Shown in pieces: positions 1 to 12,510 of a stretch of 64,000 bases of DNA. The translations under genes and the position numbers were made by a program. Location of the stretch: positions 3,319,910-3,383,909 of the forward strand of contig OY829656.1 of the NCBI GenBank assembly GCA_963691815.1, in the 5' to 3' direction. How positions within the stretch are numbered: position 1 is the stretch's first letter; each line of letters begins with the position of its first letter. The DNA is from Echiichthys vipera. Lineage: Eukaryota > Chordata > Actinopteri > Perciformes > Trachinidae. The notes beneath the pieces are model-generated. The model was not told where the DNA came from. It did no database searches and was given only the letters and a program-made list of their open reading frames with translations.

Positions 1-1170
1 GATACACACATGTCTTTCTACATCTCACGCCGACGATGTTCTCTGTATCTAACCTGCACTAACACACTAACATCCTGACACTTATTCTACCTGTACTAAC
101 ACACTAACATCCTGACACTTATTCTACCTGTACTAACACACTAACATCCTGACACTTATTCTACCTGTACTAACACACTAACACACTTATTCTACCTGTA
201 CTAACACACTAACATCCTGACACTTATTCTACCTGTACTAACACACTAACATCCTGACACTTATTCTACCTGTACTAACACACTAACATCCTGACACTTA
301 CTCTACCTGTACTAACACACTAACATCCTGACACTTATTCTACCTGTACTAACACACTAACACACTTATTCTAACCTGTACTAACACACTAACATCCTGA
401 CACTTATTCTAACCTGTACTAACACACTAACATCCTGACACTTATTCTAACCTGTACTAACACACTAACATCCTGACACTTATTCTACCTGTACTAACAC
501 ACTAACACACTTACTCTACCTGTACTAACACACTAACATCCTGACACTTATTCTACCTGTACTAACACACTAACATCCTGACACTTATTCTACCTGTACT
601 AACACACTAACATCCTGACACTTATTCTACCTGTACTAACACACTAACATCCTGACACTTACTCTACCTGTACTAACACACTAACATCCTGACACTTACT
701 CTACCTGTACTAACACACTAACATGCTGACACTTATTCTACCTGTACTAACACACTAACATCCTGACACTTATTCTACCTGTACTAAAACACTAACACAC
801 TTATTCTACCTGTACTAACACACTAACATCCTGACACTTGTTCTACCTGTACTAACACACTAACATCCTGACACTTGTTCTACCTGTACTAACACACTAA
901 CATCCTGACACTTATTCTACCTGTACTAACACACTAACATCCTGACACTTATTCTACCTGTACTAACACACTAACATCCTGACACTTATTCTACCTGTAC
1001 TAACACACTAACATCCTGACACTTATTCTACCTGTACTAACACACTAACATCCTGACACTTATTCTACCTGTACTAAAACACTAATATCCTGACACTTAT
1101 TCTACCTGTACTAACACACTAACACACTTATTCTACCTGTACTAACACACTAACATCCTGACACTAACTC
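1..1170. repeat. 37-bp minisatellite array
   Basis: About 31 tandem copies of a 37-bp unit beginning cctgtactaacacactaaca. Regular variants: a 31-bp form lacking six bases (tcctga) recurs at spaced positions, a 38-bp form has an extra a before cctg, and point changes give Tgttcta or Tactcta. The array runs off the left edge and stops near 1170. Confidence 0.95.
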
Positions 1171-1305
1171 TTCTTTTACTCTTTATTCTTGTTGATAGGT
1201 TAAAATGTTTTTGTATAGTTGCACTGTCGTTACTTGCTGCTCTGTGTGCCCTGAATTGCCCCCCGGGGACAAATAAAGTTTTTTGAATTTGAATTTGAAA
1301 ACAAT
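1171..1305 (+). repeat. retroposon 3' end with AATAAA and ttgaattt tail
   Basis: The sequence passes through gccccccggggac, an AATAAAG signal and a short ttgaatttgaatttga tail, the usual form of a teleost LINE/SINE 3' terminus. No ORF remains. It abuts the minisatellite. Confidence 0.5.
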
Positions 1306-2569
1306 TCACTTTTCTTTCTGGTCTTTTTTTGATCATTTTGTAACAAGGCTGCGATGTGTGCCCCCTGCAGGCCGCGCTGAATCCTGTTTCAGGTTTGATT
1401 GTTTTTAAATCTGAACTCCTAATTTATTTAATGGTCTTGAGTTTGGAGTTTACTTTGAATCAGAGGTAAAAACAGGCTGTTTCTGACCTTCTGCAAACCT
1501 CCAGGTCAGAGGGCATCGTTGAAGGGTTTCCCCCCCTCTGCCATGCCTCTGTGAGTCTAAAGTCTCCCTGCAGATGATCCCAGCATGCCACTTTCACGTG
1601 ATCATAAACACAACAAACAGTATTTATCACAGCCGTATGTCTGGTTAGCAAAAATAATCTCACAATAAACATAAATCTATTTCTTTATACAGCAGCGTTT
1701 ACAACAAAGCAAATCAAACATCCATGCAACAGATGCTATAAAAAGTAATAAAGGTAAACAATAAAAAACATCAAACAAACACTGATAACAGGCTTATAAA
1801 CTCAATATTATGGTCACAGTTTCCAGAAGGGACACCTATAACTTCATCTGGAACTTGTTGATATGATATTTAGACACATTACACATGACACTGGGTGGGC
1901 TGTCATCTCTGCTGGGATCAAATGTTGGTTTTGGTGATGAGGTCAATGTGGGCTTTCCAATTTAGCTTGTTTACTGTCATTGAGCTGTCACCACCATGCA
2001 GTGTTCATGTGATCACCCCAAAGTCAGAGGTCTAGGGATAAACAAACTTATATGATACTGATGCAATGGATGTGCAAGTCGGGACGATCGTAAAGTAAAT
2101 CAAATGAATGATGAACGGGGGGAAAGGACAACAGTTTAGTCCTCTCTCTCCACAGATGTTACCTCAGTTTTGCGGCCGTGACTCTTTATCAGAGACAGTG
2201 TTGCCCAAGAAATGTGCAAAAGGGGAATTATCTAAAACCAACAAACAAAATCTGCTGACTGTCAATCCACCATTTATGCATTTACGCATTCATGCATCAA
2301 TCCATATAAACGTGCAACCATCGACAGGGCTCTCACTACAATTATCACCATTTTACAAATGTACAAGTCCCCATCATTATAACCCAGAGATCAACATAAC
2401 ATCTTGTACTTATTGTTTGTCTGATCAACAGTCAAAATAAAAAATAAATGTGTAATTGTTATATTTGAGAAGCTGCAACCAAGTCATTTTTGGTATTTTG
2501 GGCTTTACATTTATATAAAATGATGTTAGTTCAGTTCCTGATTAATGCATCAATCACTTCATTAAAGGA
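1306..2569. other. no gene seen
   Basis: AT-rich intergenic DNA. Short open frames at 1460-1672 (minus) and 2108-2440 (plus) have no recognisable domain or splice context. Confidence 0.5.
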
Positions 2570-2730
2570 CTCTGACATCTCTCCATTAGTTGCATGTATA
2601 TAGGTCCTGTCTGTGCATGTGTGTGTATTTCGGACCTGTGTGTGTGTGTGTGTGTGTAACATGATTAATAATAATAGGGTGAAAAATCGAATTTCCCCAT
2701 TGCGGGATTAATAAAGTAATTCTTCTTCTA
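2570..2730 (+). repeat. 5'-truncated SINE tail, same family as 56740-57132
   Basis: Matches the 3' half of the longer copy near 57 kb: gacatctctccatta, a TG tract, aacatgattaat, then aatcgaatttcccc, AATAAAG and a short ttctt tail. Confidence 0.75.
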
Positions 2731-3028
2731 GTTGTTTAACAGGGAGTCCCAGCATGCACGTGGCAGAAGTGCACAGGTGCGTCATTGCAGATAATCTCAA
2801 ATTTAAAATGAATATGTTGTATAGCGGCATAAACATACAAGATAAACACTTAGTCCCGTTTTGAACTCTCTGTCGGAGCTTTTCACATTTCATTTAATCT
2901 TTTTTTTCAAATGCAGTGACCTCTCCTGGCACACCTGTGCTGCTTGTGTACATATTGCTAAACCCGAAATACAAACACGAAGTGGGGACGATAAACTTAA
3001 AAAAAGGAGAGATTAGAAATAAAATCAA

Positions 3029-3117
3029 CATTTGCATCATCGTTTAGACTGTTGCATCATTGTGGCATGAAAATACAATGTGTCAAAATATATGTATCAT
3101 GGAAAAGACAACGTTGA
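3029..3117. repeat. first copy of a local 90-bp duplication
   Basis: Closely matches 3423-3443 joined to 3742-3824 (shared blocks tttagactgttgca, atacaatgtgtcaaa and aaaagacaacgttg). This copy lacks the MITE present in the second. Confidence 0.8.
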
Positions 3118-3443
3118 TTTAACAGAATGGTTTAACAGAATATTCTGAAAACTTATAAACTTATAAAAACGTGTTTTAAAGAGTTATTTGGAGACTTTTG
3201 AAGTGTGATTGTGTGACGTATTTTTCTGTAATCAGTGTATTACCTTCAGTAGATGAGCATCGGCTCACCAAGAGTTTGGAGAAGCAGAGTCCGGGCCCGG
3301 AAACTAAGCATCTACCGCTGAGACATAATGAAGACATCTAAATAAAGGCCCACCTAAGGTGATTTACAGTATATTAGTGTAAGAGCATGCTATACGTACA
3401 CTATGTCACCCCTACATGTTCTCATTTGCATCATCATTTAGAC

Positions 3444-3741
3444 CAGGGATGTCAAAGTTAAGTACATCAGAGGGCCAAAAAAACTAATTTGCTACAAGCC
3501 GAGGGCCGGACTGGTTCAATGTTTATTAAAACATATTACAATGATTGCATATAACCTGTTGAACCAGGCAAACAGACAATTGTGGCATTGTGGGTAATGT
3601 AGTTTTGGTGCGTGAGGAACACCAGCAAGCGGCTGTGGCGTGCGGGCCGGTTCTAATACAAATCAAATTTCATCTTCTGGGGCCAAGATAATTCATTCAC
3701 GGGCCAGATCGGGCCCGTGGGCCTAGACTTTGACACCCATG
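3444..3741. mobile_element. hAT-type MITE, 298 bp, with 8-bp target duplication
   Basis: Flanked by the perfect 8-bp repeat ATTTAGAC (3436-3443 and 3742-3749). The ends are imperfect inverted repeats (CAGGGATGTCAAAGT against CATGGGTGTCAAAGT, 13 of 15). The interior carries the gggccgg / cgggcc motifs of a common non-autonomous fish hAT family. No transposase. Confidence 0.9.
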
Positions 3742-3824
3742 ATTTAGACTGTTGCATAATTGTGGCATTAAAAAATACAATGTGTCAAACTAAAAATATT
3801 TTCATCACAGAAAAGACAACGTTG

Positions 3825-6045
3825 CACAGGGGAAGGGAAAAGATCGTTCTACATGTAAAAGTACAACTACTCAAGTACTGCACCTACTGTGACAGTGACG
3901 AGGTGCTTGAATATTTCATCTCATACTTTGAATTTCTTCCACTTCTCCACTATTTGAAAGCTTTGGTTACTTCATAGATGGTGATTTAGTCTCATAATCA
4001 TCTAATGTCATATTACCATTAGCACCTGGGCTGTCTGCTACTAACTCTATCATTATTCAAATAACATGTTGAATGCTGGGTTCATTTTGTAATGGTGGAG
4101 GCTATGTTTATATACTGTATATGTATTATTATAGTTGTGGTATTGCTAGTGTTTACTTTATCTAAACAGCTTCATGTTCCACTTCAGTGACCATCGTTTC
4201 AGATTTAACGTCTTGTTCTTTGGGACGATATAATCTGGGAATGACTGTGAACACGACCGTAAACTTTGTAATTTTCAGCGCATTTGGAAATATCCGCATT
4301 ACAACAGAAAGGGACAGAGCTAAAGACAACAGGAAGGTTGAGACACTTTTGGTAACACAGAGAGAGGGGAGAGACGGAGAGCGACCTTGTGACACTGTCG
4401 GCTGTTGTGTGATTGCGGGGCTGCCAGTTGGCACGCTCGCCGTTCACGTAGCAGCCACTCGATGGAGAGTGAGACGGAGAGCTGCAGACGGAGGGGATCA
4501 GGAGAGGTTATCGGACACAGTGATTGGCTGACAGCTGTTACATGACTTGGATTTCTCTTAAGATGTTGACAGCTCTGACATTATGTTTGACTGTATTTCC
4601 CGCAACCACTCGAGTTCAACAGAACAGAGTGTAATGTCAAGCATACCGGTTTGATAGCCGGATAAAGAAATAGTTATAATTCCTTCCATGTGTCATTTCT
4701 TCAGGTCATTTCAATTTGAGTAATTGAGATCCAGTCAAGATCAATCTGTATCAGCCAAGTCACTGATGGGGTCAAAAATAATACAATTCAGGGACCGGAC
4801 TCAAGAACTCGAGAAAGGAGAGAGTAGGGAACACCTGCAAAGTAAAGTGGCACAATGGGGGCATTGACCGGTTTAGCAAAAAGGCAGGTTTGCTTTGGGC
4901 ACCACGTGTCAGAAGCAACCATTCATTGAGATTTAAAGGACATTTTTTGACTCAATGTATTGTATTTGTATTTATTTGTTCCTTTCATGAAAATGCCTGT
5001 TCATCACATTGTACACACAATGATAAATTAAATTCACAATTACATTTACATACATTTAAACATTTACATGAATGGAAAGGAGCAGATAAGAAGAATACAA
5101 TTCTTATATTTGTCTGCAGCTTTTCAACATAACACAAACATGTGATGACCTCCCCTGATTTCCCCCACCCTGGCACAGTTCTCACCAAGTTAAATACGAA
5201 ACCTATAGAACAATGTGAAAAGGTTGTTGTCCCTTGTTTGCTCTGAAAGCAGAGATGACCCACTGGATTCATGGCAGGTTGTTCTCAAGCAGGTTTTCGC
5301 TCATATAACATGAAAAGTAATGGGAAGTCACTTGGGCGTTTTCCACCTTTTTTAATTGGCCAGTATTCTACGTAATAACTGCGGGGGATGTAGAATAAGA
5401 CGACCAATCTCAGCTTAAGGGGACAGGGTGGGGTGGTGGATAGGTCTCAAAACACAAGACTTTTAATCCTGTTGCTGTTGCCGTCCATGTCCCGGATGTA
5501 CTAACTGTCAAACATGCCCCTTTTTTTAATCCTAACGATGTCATTTTGAGGCCTTACCCTAACCGTCACCCTTTGTGGCCTAAACCTAGCCCGTCACATA
5601 TCGGTAGTTTTGGTGCCTTAACCTAACTGCAACCGTCGACTTCCAATCTATCACCGTCTCGCAGTTGACTCCTGTTCACCGCTTCTTAATATATCATAAA
5701 AACATCTTCACAGAACTTTCCATATGATGTTCCCCCGAGTCCGTGCATGAGAATATGTTGTCCATGGAACACGTTTGTGGTGTTTACTGACAGTAGCCGA
5801 GAGTGGTGGAGCTACGGTGCGTGGCCCTGCTGTTCTCCTTTGACTTCAGGGTCAACTGCAGAGTTGGAGGGGAGATAACCAAGGTGGATGCACTCTCCAT
5901 GTTTCCTACAAACCTAGGGGGACCAGTGAGGACTGGGAGGCTGCAGAGATGAAATGAAAAGATGATGGAGGATTGCTTGAGGCTATCCGTCAAGCAAACT
6001 GGAGGAAACCTGATGGTCTGAGGGTGCGTTGGTGCTGGTAAAGTA
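3825..6045. other. no gene seen
   Basis: Intergenic. The 114-codon frame at 4187-4531 has no recognisable family. A stretch near 5500-5650 of repeated cctaac-like phrases looks like decayed repeat. Nothing else can be supported. Confidence 0.45.
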
Positions 6046-6482
6046 GGAGATTTGTACAGGGTAAAAAGGGTTTTGAGTAAGGATGCATTCCATACACGTG
6101 GATGGCGCTTTATTGGAGCAAATTTCCTCCTGCAAAAGGACAATGACCAACAGCTCCAGATGCATATAGTAGTATTTAGAGTATAAGTAGTCAGCTGGTG
6201 TTCTGTCTTGGAATGACCATCAGAGTCTCCAGATCTCAAACCCATTCAGCTTTTATGGGAGCTGCTTGACAGTATGGTATGTAGAAGCACCAATGAAGCC
6301 AAACCAATTTTTGGAAGGGGCTTCAGGAAGTATTGGCTGGAGTTTATTCAGATTACCTCAACAATTTGAGAGCTACAATGCCAAAGGTCTGCGAGGCTGT
6401 AATGGTCGCAAATGGAGGATTCTTTGATCTGAAGGAATCCAAGTTGACCCCAACCTTTGAGAGGTTGAGAGTGTATTATTAA
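6046..6482 (+). pseudogene. Tc1/mariner transposase remnant (C-terminal half)
   Basis: Three blocks of a Tc1-like DD34E transposase are readable. One runs from GDLYRVK (6046) to ANFLLQKDND (from 6118, second catalytic Asp region). A SPDLKPIQLLWE block follows from 6226. A C-terminal block (6297-6482) contains PKVCEAVMVANGGFFD and ends in TAA. Two in-frame stops lie between the first two blocks and a frameshift follows the second. The catalytic Glu expected in the NPIE motif reads Gln. Inverted terminal repeats were not found. It is a dead fragment. Confidence 0.85.
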
Positions 6483-7118
6483 TCGTGGGGTCAGTTGGTC
6501 AGAGAAGCCTTGGCGGGCTTTACACAACGCGCTGTGTTCTCACACCATGTATCACAACTACAAAAATAGCAACGCATTTCAGCGAAGGGCTCAGGCAGTA
6601 CAGGCAGATGAAATGGTCAGATGGCAACACACTCAACATCGAGGGATCGCCAAGTGAGACGAGGTGTTTACTGTCGGCTTTATACATGGGAATATCCGAG
6701 ATGCCGACATGAAACAGCTGATCAGTCCTGTGAGTGACGTTCGCTGCGTCACGACTTGTTCAGCACAGGGGTTTCCATATCCCATTAAGCATCAACTGCT
6801 TCTCCACAGAGACTAAATCCACCTCAAGCAAGAAGAAAAAACCCACAGTTTAAGCAAGTTTTATTGAATTTTGCCCTTTCCATTCAGCTTTTTTTTTAAT
6901 ACAATACTTGAAAATGGACAAAACAATATGTGTATTGAACCACAGCTATAGTGTGACTAAAGGCAATTTCAGAGTTTCTATTCCTGTGTTTTTATTTGCA
7001 TTTCAACGCTAGCTTCCTCTTGTAGATGGTCAGGTCGCCAAGACGATGTGGACTGGGTTTGAGGTGAAAGGAGTAGATTCAAAAGTGAACATTTTACCAT
7101 GTTTTTAAACATTTTCAT
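6483..7118. other. no gene seen
   Basis: Intergenic sequence with no domain or repeat recognised. Confidence 0.4.
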
Positions 7119-7452
7119 TCAATCATCTTCAACCTCTTGTCCCTGTCGGGGTCGCGGGGAGGCTGGAGCAGATCTCAGCTCACATCAGGCGTGAGGCGGG
7201 GGACGGCCTGGACAAGACGCCAGTCTATCACAGGACACATAGAGACGAACAAAGACAGACAACCATTCACACCTACGGGTGATTTAGAGTCATCAATGAA
7301 CCGAACACCTGCACGTCTTTGGACTGTGGGAGGAAACCGGAGAACCCGGAGACAACCCACGCAGACACGGGGACAACATGCAAACTCCACACAGAAGGGC
7401 CCCAGCCGGGATTCGAACCAGGAACCCTCTTGCTGTGAGGCGACAGTGCAAA
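7119..7452 (-). mobile_element. tRNA-derived SINE, near full length
   Basis: On the minus strand it starts with a tRNA-like head containing a Pol III B-box (GGTTCGAATCC near 7414-7424), continues through the gtgtggagtttgcatgttg and tctttggactgtgggagg body segments, and ends at the low-coordinate side in a short attc/atga tail. It is the window's reference copy for this family. Confidence 0.85.
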
Positions 7453-7904
7453 CAGGTTTTATTTATATAGGTGATCTCTTTGAGATACAGGGTCTCATTC
7501 TCAAGAGACACCTGATTTACATACAAGAGCAAAACAACACACAGTTACATAGAACAGGACATTCACAGAAAGAGGATGTTGACTCTAAAGATCAATGGAC
7601 AGAGTTCGTGTCAATACACACTGACCATCAGCTGTGGTCAAACTACCACTTTAGCAGCCATGGGCAGATGCAAGGTCTTACACAGGCTGACTATACTGTC
7701 TATAAGGGATAATGGTCAAAGTGACGCATTGACATCTTAAAAGAAAAAGGATGCGTGTGTAAACTTTTTCATGGGATTTGAGTTTGTGAATCAGTTTAAG
7801 TTTGTAGCAAATTTTAGTGTGGCAACAACATGATTGCAAGTCATACCGGGTACATACTCAAACATATCAAAACAGATACATATTATGTATGTAATAATGT
7901 AATG
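7453..7904. other. no gene seen
   Basis: Intergenic. The open frame at 7137-7712 is mostly SINE read antisense. Confidence 0.5.
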
Positions 7905-8557
7905 TGCCCTGTGATAGACTGGCGTCCTGTCCAGGGTGGACCCCGCTTCACGCCCGATGTCAGCTGGGATCTGCTCCAGCCCCCCGCGTGTCATGAACGA
8001 TACAGGAATAACACAAAGGTGGACTCAATGCAGACACGGACAAAAGAAAGTTACAAATTAAACGTTTAATAGTACAAACGGAAACAAACTACAGATAATC
8101 AAACACAAGACTAACTAAACAAACACGGAAATACAAGAACGGGGAGATGAAGGGAGATCGGGAGACGGACGGGAAAACGGGAACACGGGAAACTACGGAG
8201 AGAAAACAGAACACAAACACGATTAGTAAGCTTTACAACGGGGAGCGTGAAATCACTACGAGAAAGGGGGTGCCAGTCCGGGGGGAATAGTTTTACCAAG
8301 GTTGGGTCGACGACGGTCCGGCACTGCATGCCTGCCAGCCTCATGCTTTTAAGGTGGTGGTGTAATCAACTAAACAGGCAGCAGCTTTGGGGAACGCCTA
8401 CCGGACCTACACACAGGCAGGGAGAAGCACATGCAGGGAAACGCAGACAGAGGGAGACAAACACACACAAGACAAAGGAGAGGAGGGCACTGACAGAACC
8501 AGATCTTGACACCGCGACCCCGACAGGGACAAGAGGTTGATGATGAATGAATGAATG
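7905..8557 (+). mobile_element. 5'-truncated SINE split by a solo LTR
   Basis: The SINE body (gtgatagactggcgtcctgt onward) runs to 7988, is interrupted by 7989-8511, and resumes at 8512 with accccgacagggacaagagg and an (atga)n tail. Removing the insert and one 5-bp duplicate gives the same order as the copy at 40231-40534. Confidence 0.9.
7989..8511 (-). mobile_element. solo LTR, probably Ty3/gypsy-type
   Basis: 523 bp beginning TG and ending CA, with terminal TGTCA/TGACA and a 5-bp target duplication CCGCG (7984-7988 and 8512-8516). Read on the minus strand it has LTR-like order: a ccttaaaagcatg TATA-like block, a T-rich region, an ATTAAA-type signal, and the tctgcattgagtccacct 3' end typical of fish gypsy LTRs. 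No internal retroelement genes remain, as expected after LTR-LTR recombination. Confidence 0.85.
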
Positions 8558-10524
8558 ATACATATTATTTAGTAATATTATTATTTATAAGTGACATGTG
8601 TCGTGATTTAATAATTAACAAGACACTCTCTCATTGCCACAGAATGATTTGCCAGACACGAAGCATTTAGTTTTATTACTCTCTAATAATTAACGTATCA
8701 CAGTCATGTTGACCGACACGTTTTAGACGGCAAAGATCAAATGTTTATGTCTGGACCAAGGAGATGATACATGTGCACACAGCAGCAGCAGAGGCTGAAT
8801 GCATGTGTCCAGAGTGAGATCTAATCTGAGACAGAGCCTTTATTTGGACGTTGGACCCATTATCAATTTAATGTTTTCATTGCTTATCAAATTGTAATTA
8901 TTTCAGCCATAGTGAGGTCATGCAGGTAAATATGAGCAGCCTGTCATTGTCTTAGTATTGGTGTTGAGGTTGGTGATGCATTCGTGGACGTTTCTGCAGC
9001 AAACCTGCGTAATTCATGTCGCTGCATGCAGCCTACACGACGCAGGACTTATTCTCCCTGATATGTAATGAGCTCAATAAATGTTTATTTGACTCGTCAG
9101 ATTCAGTCGACAGGTGGCTATGAAGGTTGATTGCACAGAGACTTTGGGTTGCTGGCTCACCTCATGTAACCCCGGACACACCCCTTGACACTCCACAACA
9201 CACGTCTATTCATATTGCCCTGGGAACATGGATACAGAGATCAGCCAAGTGAAACGCCAGCAGCTGTTGCTTCACCTGGACAAAAGATATCACCCCTCTG
9301 TCGTGGTCTAGAGACAAAGGTCTGGTGAAGGTCCATGACTGAAATGTTGCATTTTTCATAAACCTTCTATTGACGGTGGGAAGTTATGAATGAATTAATG
9401 CATGCCCCCTGCAGGCCGCGCTGCTTTAGGATATATACAATATACAGTATAATATAGAATAATGCTTTAAAAATACCTTAAAAGGAAATTTATATTTACA
9501 CTCTTTCACTGTAATAAAGTTTTAACTATGCACATGTTGAATGACATCACCTGTCATGTTATTCAGAGAGTGTCTGAGGCCGTCAAACCTAATCAAGTCG
9601 ACAGAATCATGAAGGAATAATCCGTCTACGGAAGCAGGGAAGCATCACAACGCTGTCATTCAAGTGTTGGTCCTGAAAAGGTCTAATCAGCCAGAATAGG
9701 TGCAACAACACCCCCACAGGTGTTCAGCGTCGCTAACTGGGAGAAATTACATTCGGTTGTTTCACTCTGATCCTCCCGCACAGCTGCTGTTTTGATCATT
9801 GTGGATGAAGTTATTATAACTGCACGCTGCCATTTCAAAAAAACAATTTGAAGAGCAAATCAGAAGCGTGTACGGCAGTGACACGAGCCGACAGCTGACA
9901 GAGACAGCAGCTTTGTAACTGTGAGTGACAGGCTTTGGGAAATGTGACTTATACAGTATGGAAATAGAAAGGGGAGCTCTGCCAGAGCGTCTGTGAGACT
10001 CCAGCCACGGCCGAAATCTGCAGAGGGATGAAAGGTGTGCAGGCTGTTTAAAGTCTACAATAAAGATGGGTCACAATGGGTATCTTAGCATTGTGTCGTG
10101 CATGTTCATTCTATTCCTGCCACTTTTAATTACATCATCTCACCGTGTCTTATTCATCTGCAGTTATTTAATAGCATTTGAGTGGATAATTGGGGCCACC
10201 AACTGCCTATCTTGATATAACAACTTCTATTATTACATATACTCATAAGTTATCTTACGAATTATCTATGTAACATGAAACAGGATTGTATGAAATATGG
10301 CATTTTATTTAAGACTTAAGACTTAAGACTGCAGCAGAGAGTTGAGGACAAACGTGTCCTTGTGTCTCCTGAACTTGAGGGTTGTTCTGAGTTCTCTGCC
10401 CGTCTGTGTTTTGTGTTTCTGTGATAATGGAGTCAATAAAGTTTAAAGTCAAAAAAAGCCATGCAGCTTCAGCGTGCCGAGGTGTGTATCCCTGCTGATC
10501 ATGAAAGGGGAAATGAGGTCAGCC

Positions 10525-10527
<3 letters not shown>
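8558..10527. other. no gene seen
   Basis: AT-rich intergenic DNA. Near 10430-10455 an AATAAAG followed by a short A-rich run resembles a decayed retroposon 3' end. A 19-bp phrase tgccccctgcaggccgcgc near 9400 also occurs near 1360. Confidence 0.4.
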
Positions 10528-10574
<47 letters not shown>

Positions 10575-10685
10575 TAATACGGCACATCGAGTGTCATGTA
10601 TGCATACAGTATTATCTAATGTCAATTTATACACAAGCTCACAGTCTTGTCCTTATGTGAGCGCCATTAGCACACACACACACAC

Positions 10686-10761
<76 letters not shown>

Positions 10762-10866
10762 TAATACGGCACATCGAGTGTCATGTATGCATACAGTATT
10801 ATCTAATGTCAATTTATACACAGGTTCACAGTCTTGTCCTTATGTGACAAGACATTAGCACACACA

Positions 10867-10909
<43 letters not shown>

Positions 10910-11034
10910 ACACCTACACAGACACACACACACACACATAAATACGGCACATTGAGTGTCATGTATGCATACAGTATTATCTAATGTCAATTTATACACA
11001 GGTTCACAGTCTTGTCCTTATGTGACAAGACATT

Positions 11035-11115
<81 letters not shown>

Positions 11116-11370
11116 ACACCTACACACACACACACACACACACACATAAATACGGCACATTGAGTGTCATGTATGCATACAGTATTATCTAATGTCAATT
11201 TATACACAGGTTCACAGTCGTGTCCTTATGTGACAAGACATTAGCACACACACACACACACACACACACACATTAATACGGCACATTGAGTGTCATGTAT
11301 GCATACAGTATTATCTAATGTCAATTTATACACAGGTTCACATTCTTGTCCTTATGTGACAAGACATTAG

Positions 11371-11447
<77 letters not shown>

Positions 11448-11590
11448 TAATACGGCACATCGAGTGTCATGTATGCATACAGTATTATCTAATGTCAATT
11501 TATACACAGGCTCACAGTCTTGTCCTTATGTGAGCGCCATTAGCACACACACACACGCACACACACGCACACACACACACACACACAGAC
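10528..11590. repeat. compound satellite: six 98-bp units separated by CA tracts
   Basis: Six near-identical 98-99 bp units (starting near 10573, 10760, 10939, 11149, 11272 and 11446) each begin ttaatacggcacat or taaatacggcacat, contain gtatgcatacagtattat, and end in cattag. Between them lie CA tracts of very different length, some with internal variants. Units one and six share the ending gtgagcgccattag, while the middle four read gtgacaagacattag. Confidence 0.95.
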
Positions 11591-12510
11591 AGTGTGTCAC
11601 CTCAGGCTCAGCTGGTCTTGAAATAGCCAGGCGACTGTTATCTGACTGCTGTTTGACTGATGCTGCAGCTTGTGTACATGAGCATGAGCGACCCACTGCA
11701 GGAAACAGTCCAGACCGCCGGTCGCTTCAGTCCAACACCAGAGGACACCACGAGGTCAACAAGACTGTCTCACATGTTATCAAGCAGGAGTGTGAAAGGT
11801 TTCTTGATAACATGGATGAGATAGCTGAATCTTGCTGTTCTTGTTGAATACATATTCTTTACCTTTTTCTTTGGCGTCACAGTTTTTGGACCTGTCTTGT
11901 AAACATATTTTTCTTATCACAGTGTAGCACCTTGTAAAGTTACACCGATTAAATTTGTGAAGCTACAAAGAACTTTCTTCTTCAGACACGACTTTGTGAC
12001 TGTGATGAAAATGATGGTTATTTCTAGAGTCACAGCCATGGATAAATAACTATTGCATGGTTTAACAGCATGCATCCTAACCTTACTTGTCTTAGTACTT
12101 TAGTATAAGTTTCCATCTGTCCAGGGGTTAAAGTTGGGGTTATCATCCCTATGTTCCCAGCGTCTTTTGTTCCCTGGTCGTATAAACCTCTGGCTCAGCT
12201 GATTTAATTCAGGGTGAGGGTCAGGGTTAGGGGGTAGTGTTAGGGCCTACTCACACTGTCCTTCCAGACCACGACCCGGGCTTTAGGGTACTTGTCCCCC
12301 CTCCCTCTCCCCCCGCGCCCCAGCCCCGTTTGTACTCACACTGCCAGGGCCGGCCCATTCTTCTTGCTGTCCATACGCCATCACGCCGTAACACGTCACA
12401 CGCATTGATCGCGTGTGTGTGGCTTTGTGGTTAGGGTCTACATAGGCCTATTTGTCGTGGAATTTGGCAAAATTTGTGGAAAAAATAACAGACTTGGGAA
12501 CATAGGACCT
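11591..12510. other. no gene seen
   Basis: Intergenic. Open frames here are short. Near 12200-12250 a few gggttag-like repeats occur, too few to call telomeric. Confidence 0.4.

Noticed and set aside
5784..6245. 153-residue minus-strand frame
   Set aside because: Antisense to the Tc1 relic and its flank, which is coding on the plus strand.
7137..7712. 191-residue plus-strand open frame
   Set aside because: Mostly the antisense of a SINE; similar frames recur wherever this SINE occurs.
1357..9425. Shared phrase ccccctgcaggccgcgctg at about 1360 and 9405
   Set aside because: Only about 20 bp with unrelated flanks; could be chance or a very short repeat remnant.
10528..11590. CRISPR-like array
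   Set aside because: The long unit is 98 bp and the spacers are CA microsatellites; this is a eukaryotic compound satellite.
12180..12250. Interstitial telomere repeat
   Set aside because: Only a few imperfect gggttag units; not a run of TTAGGG.
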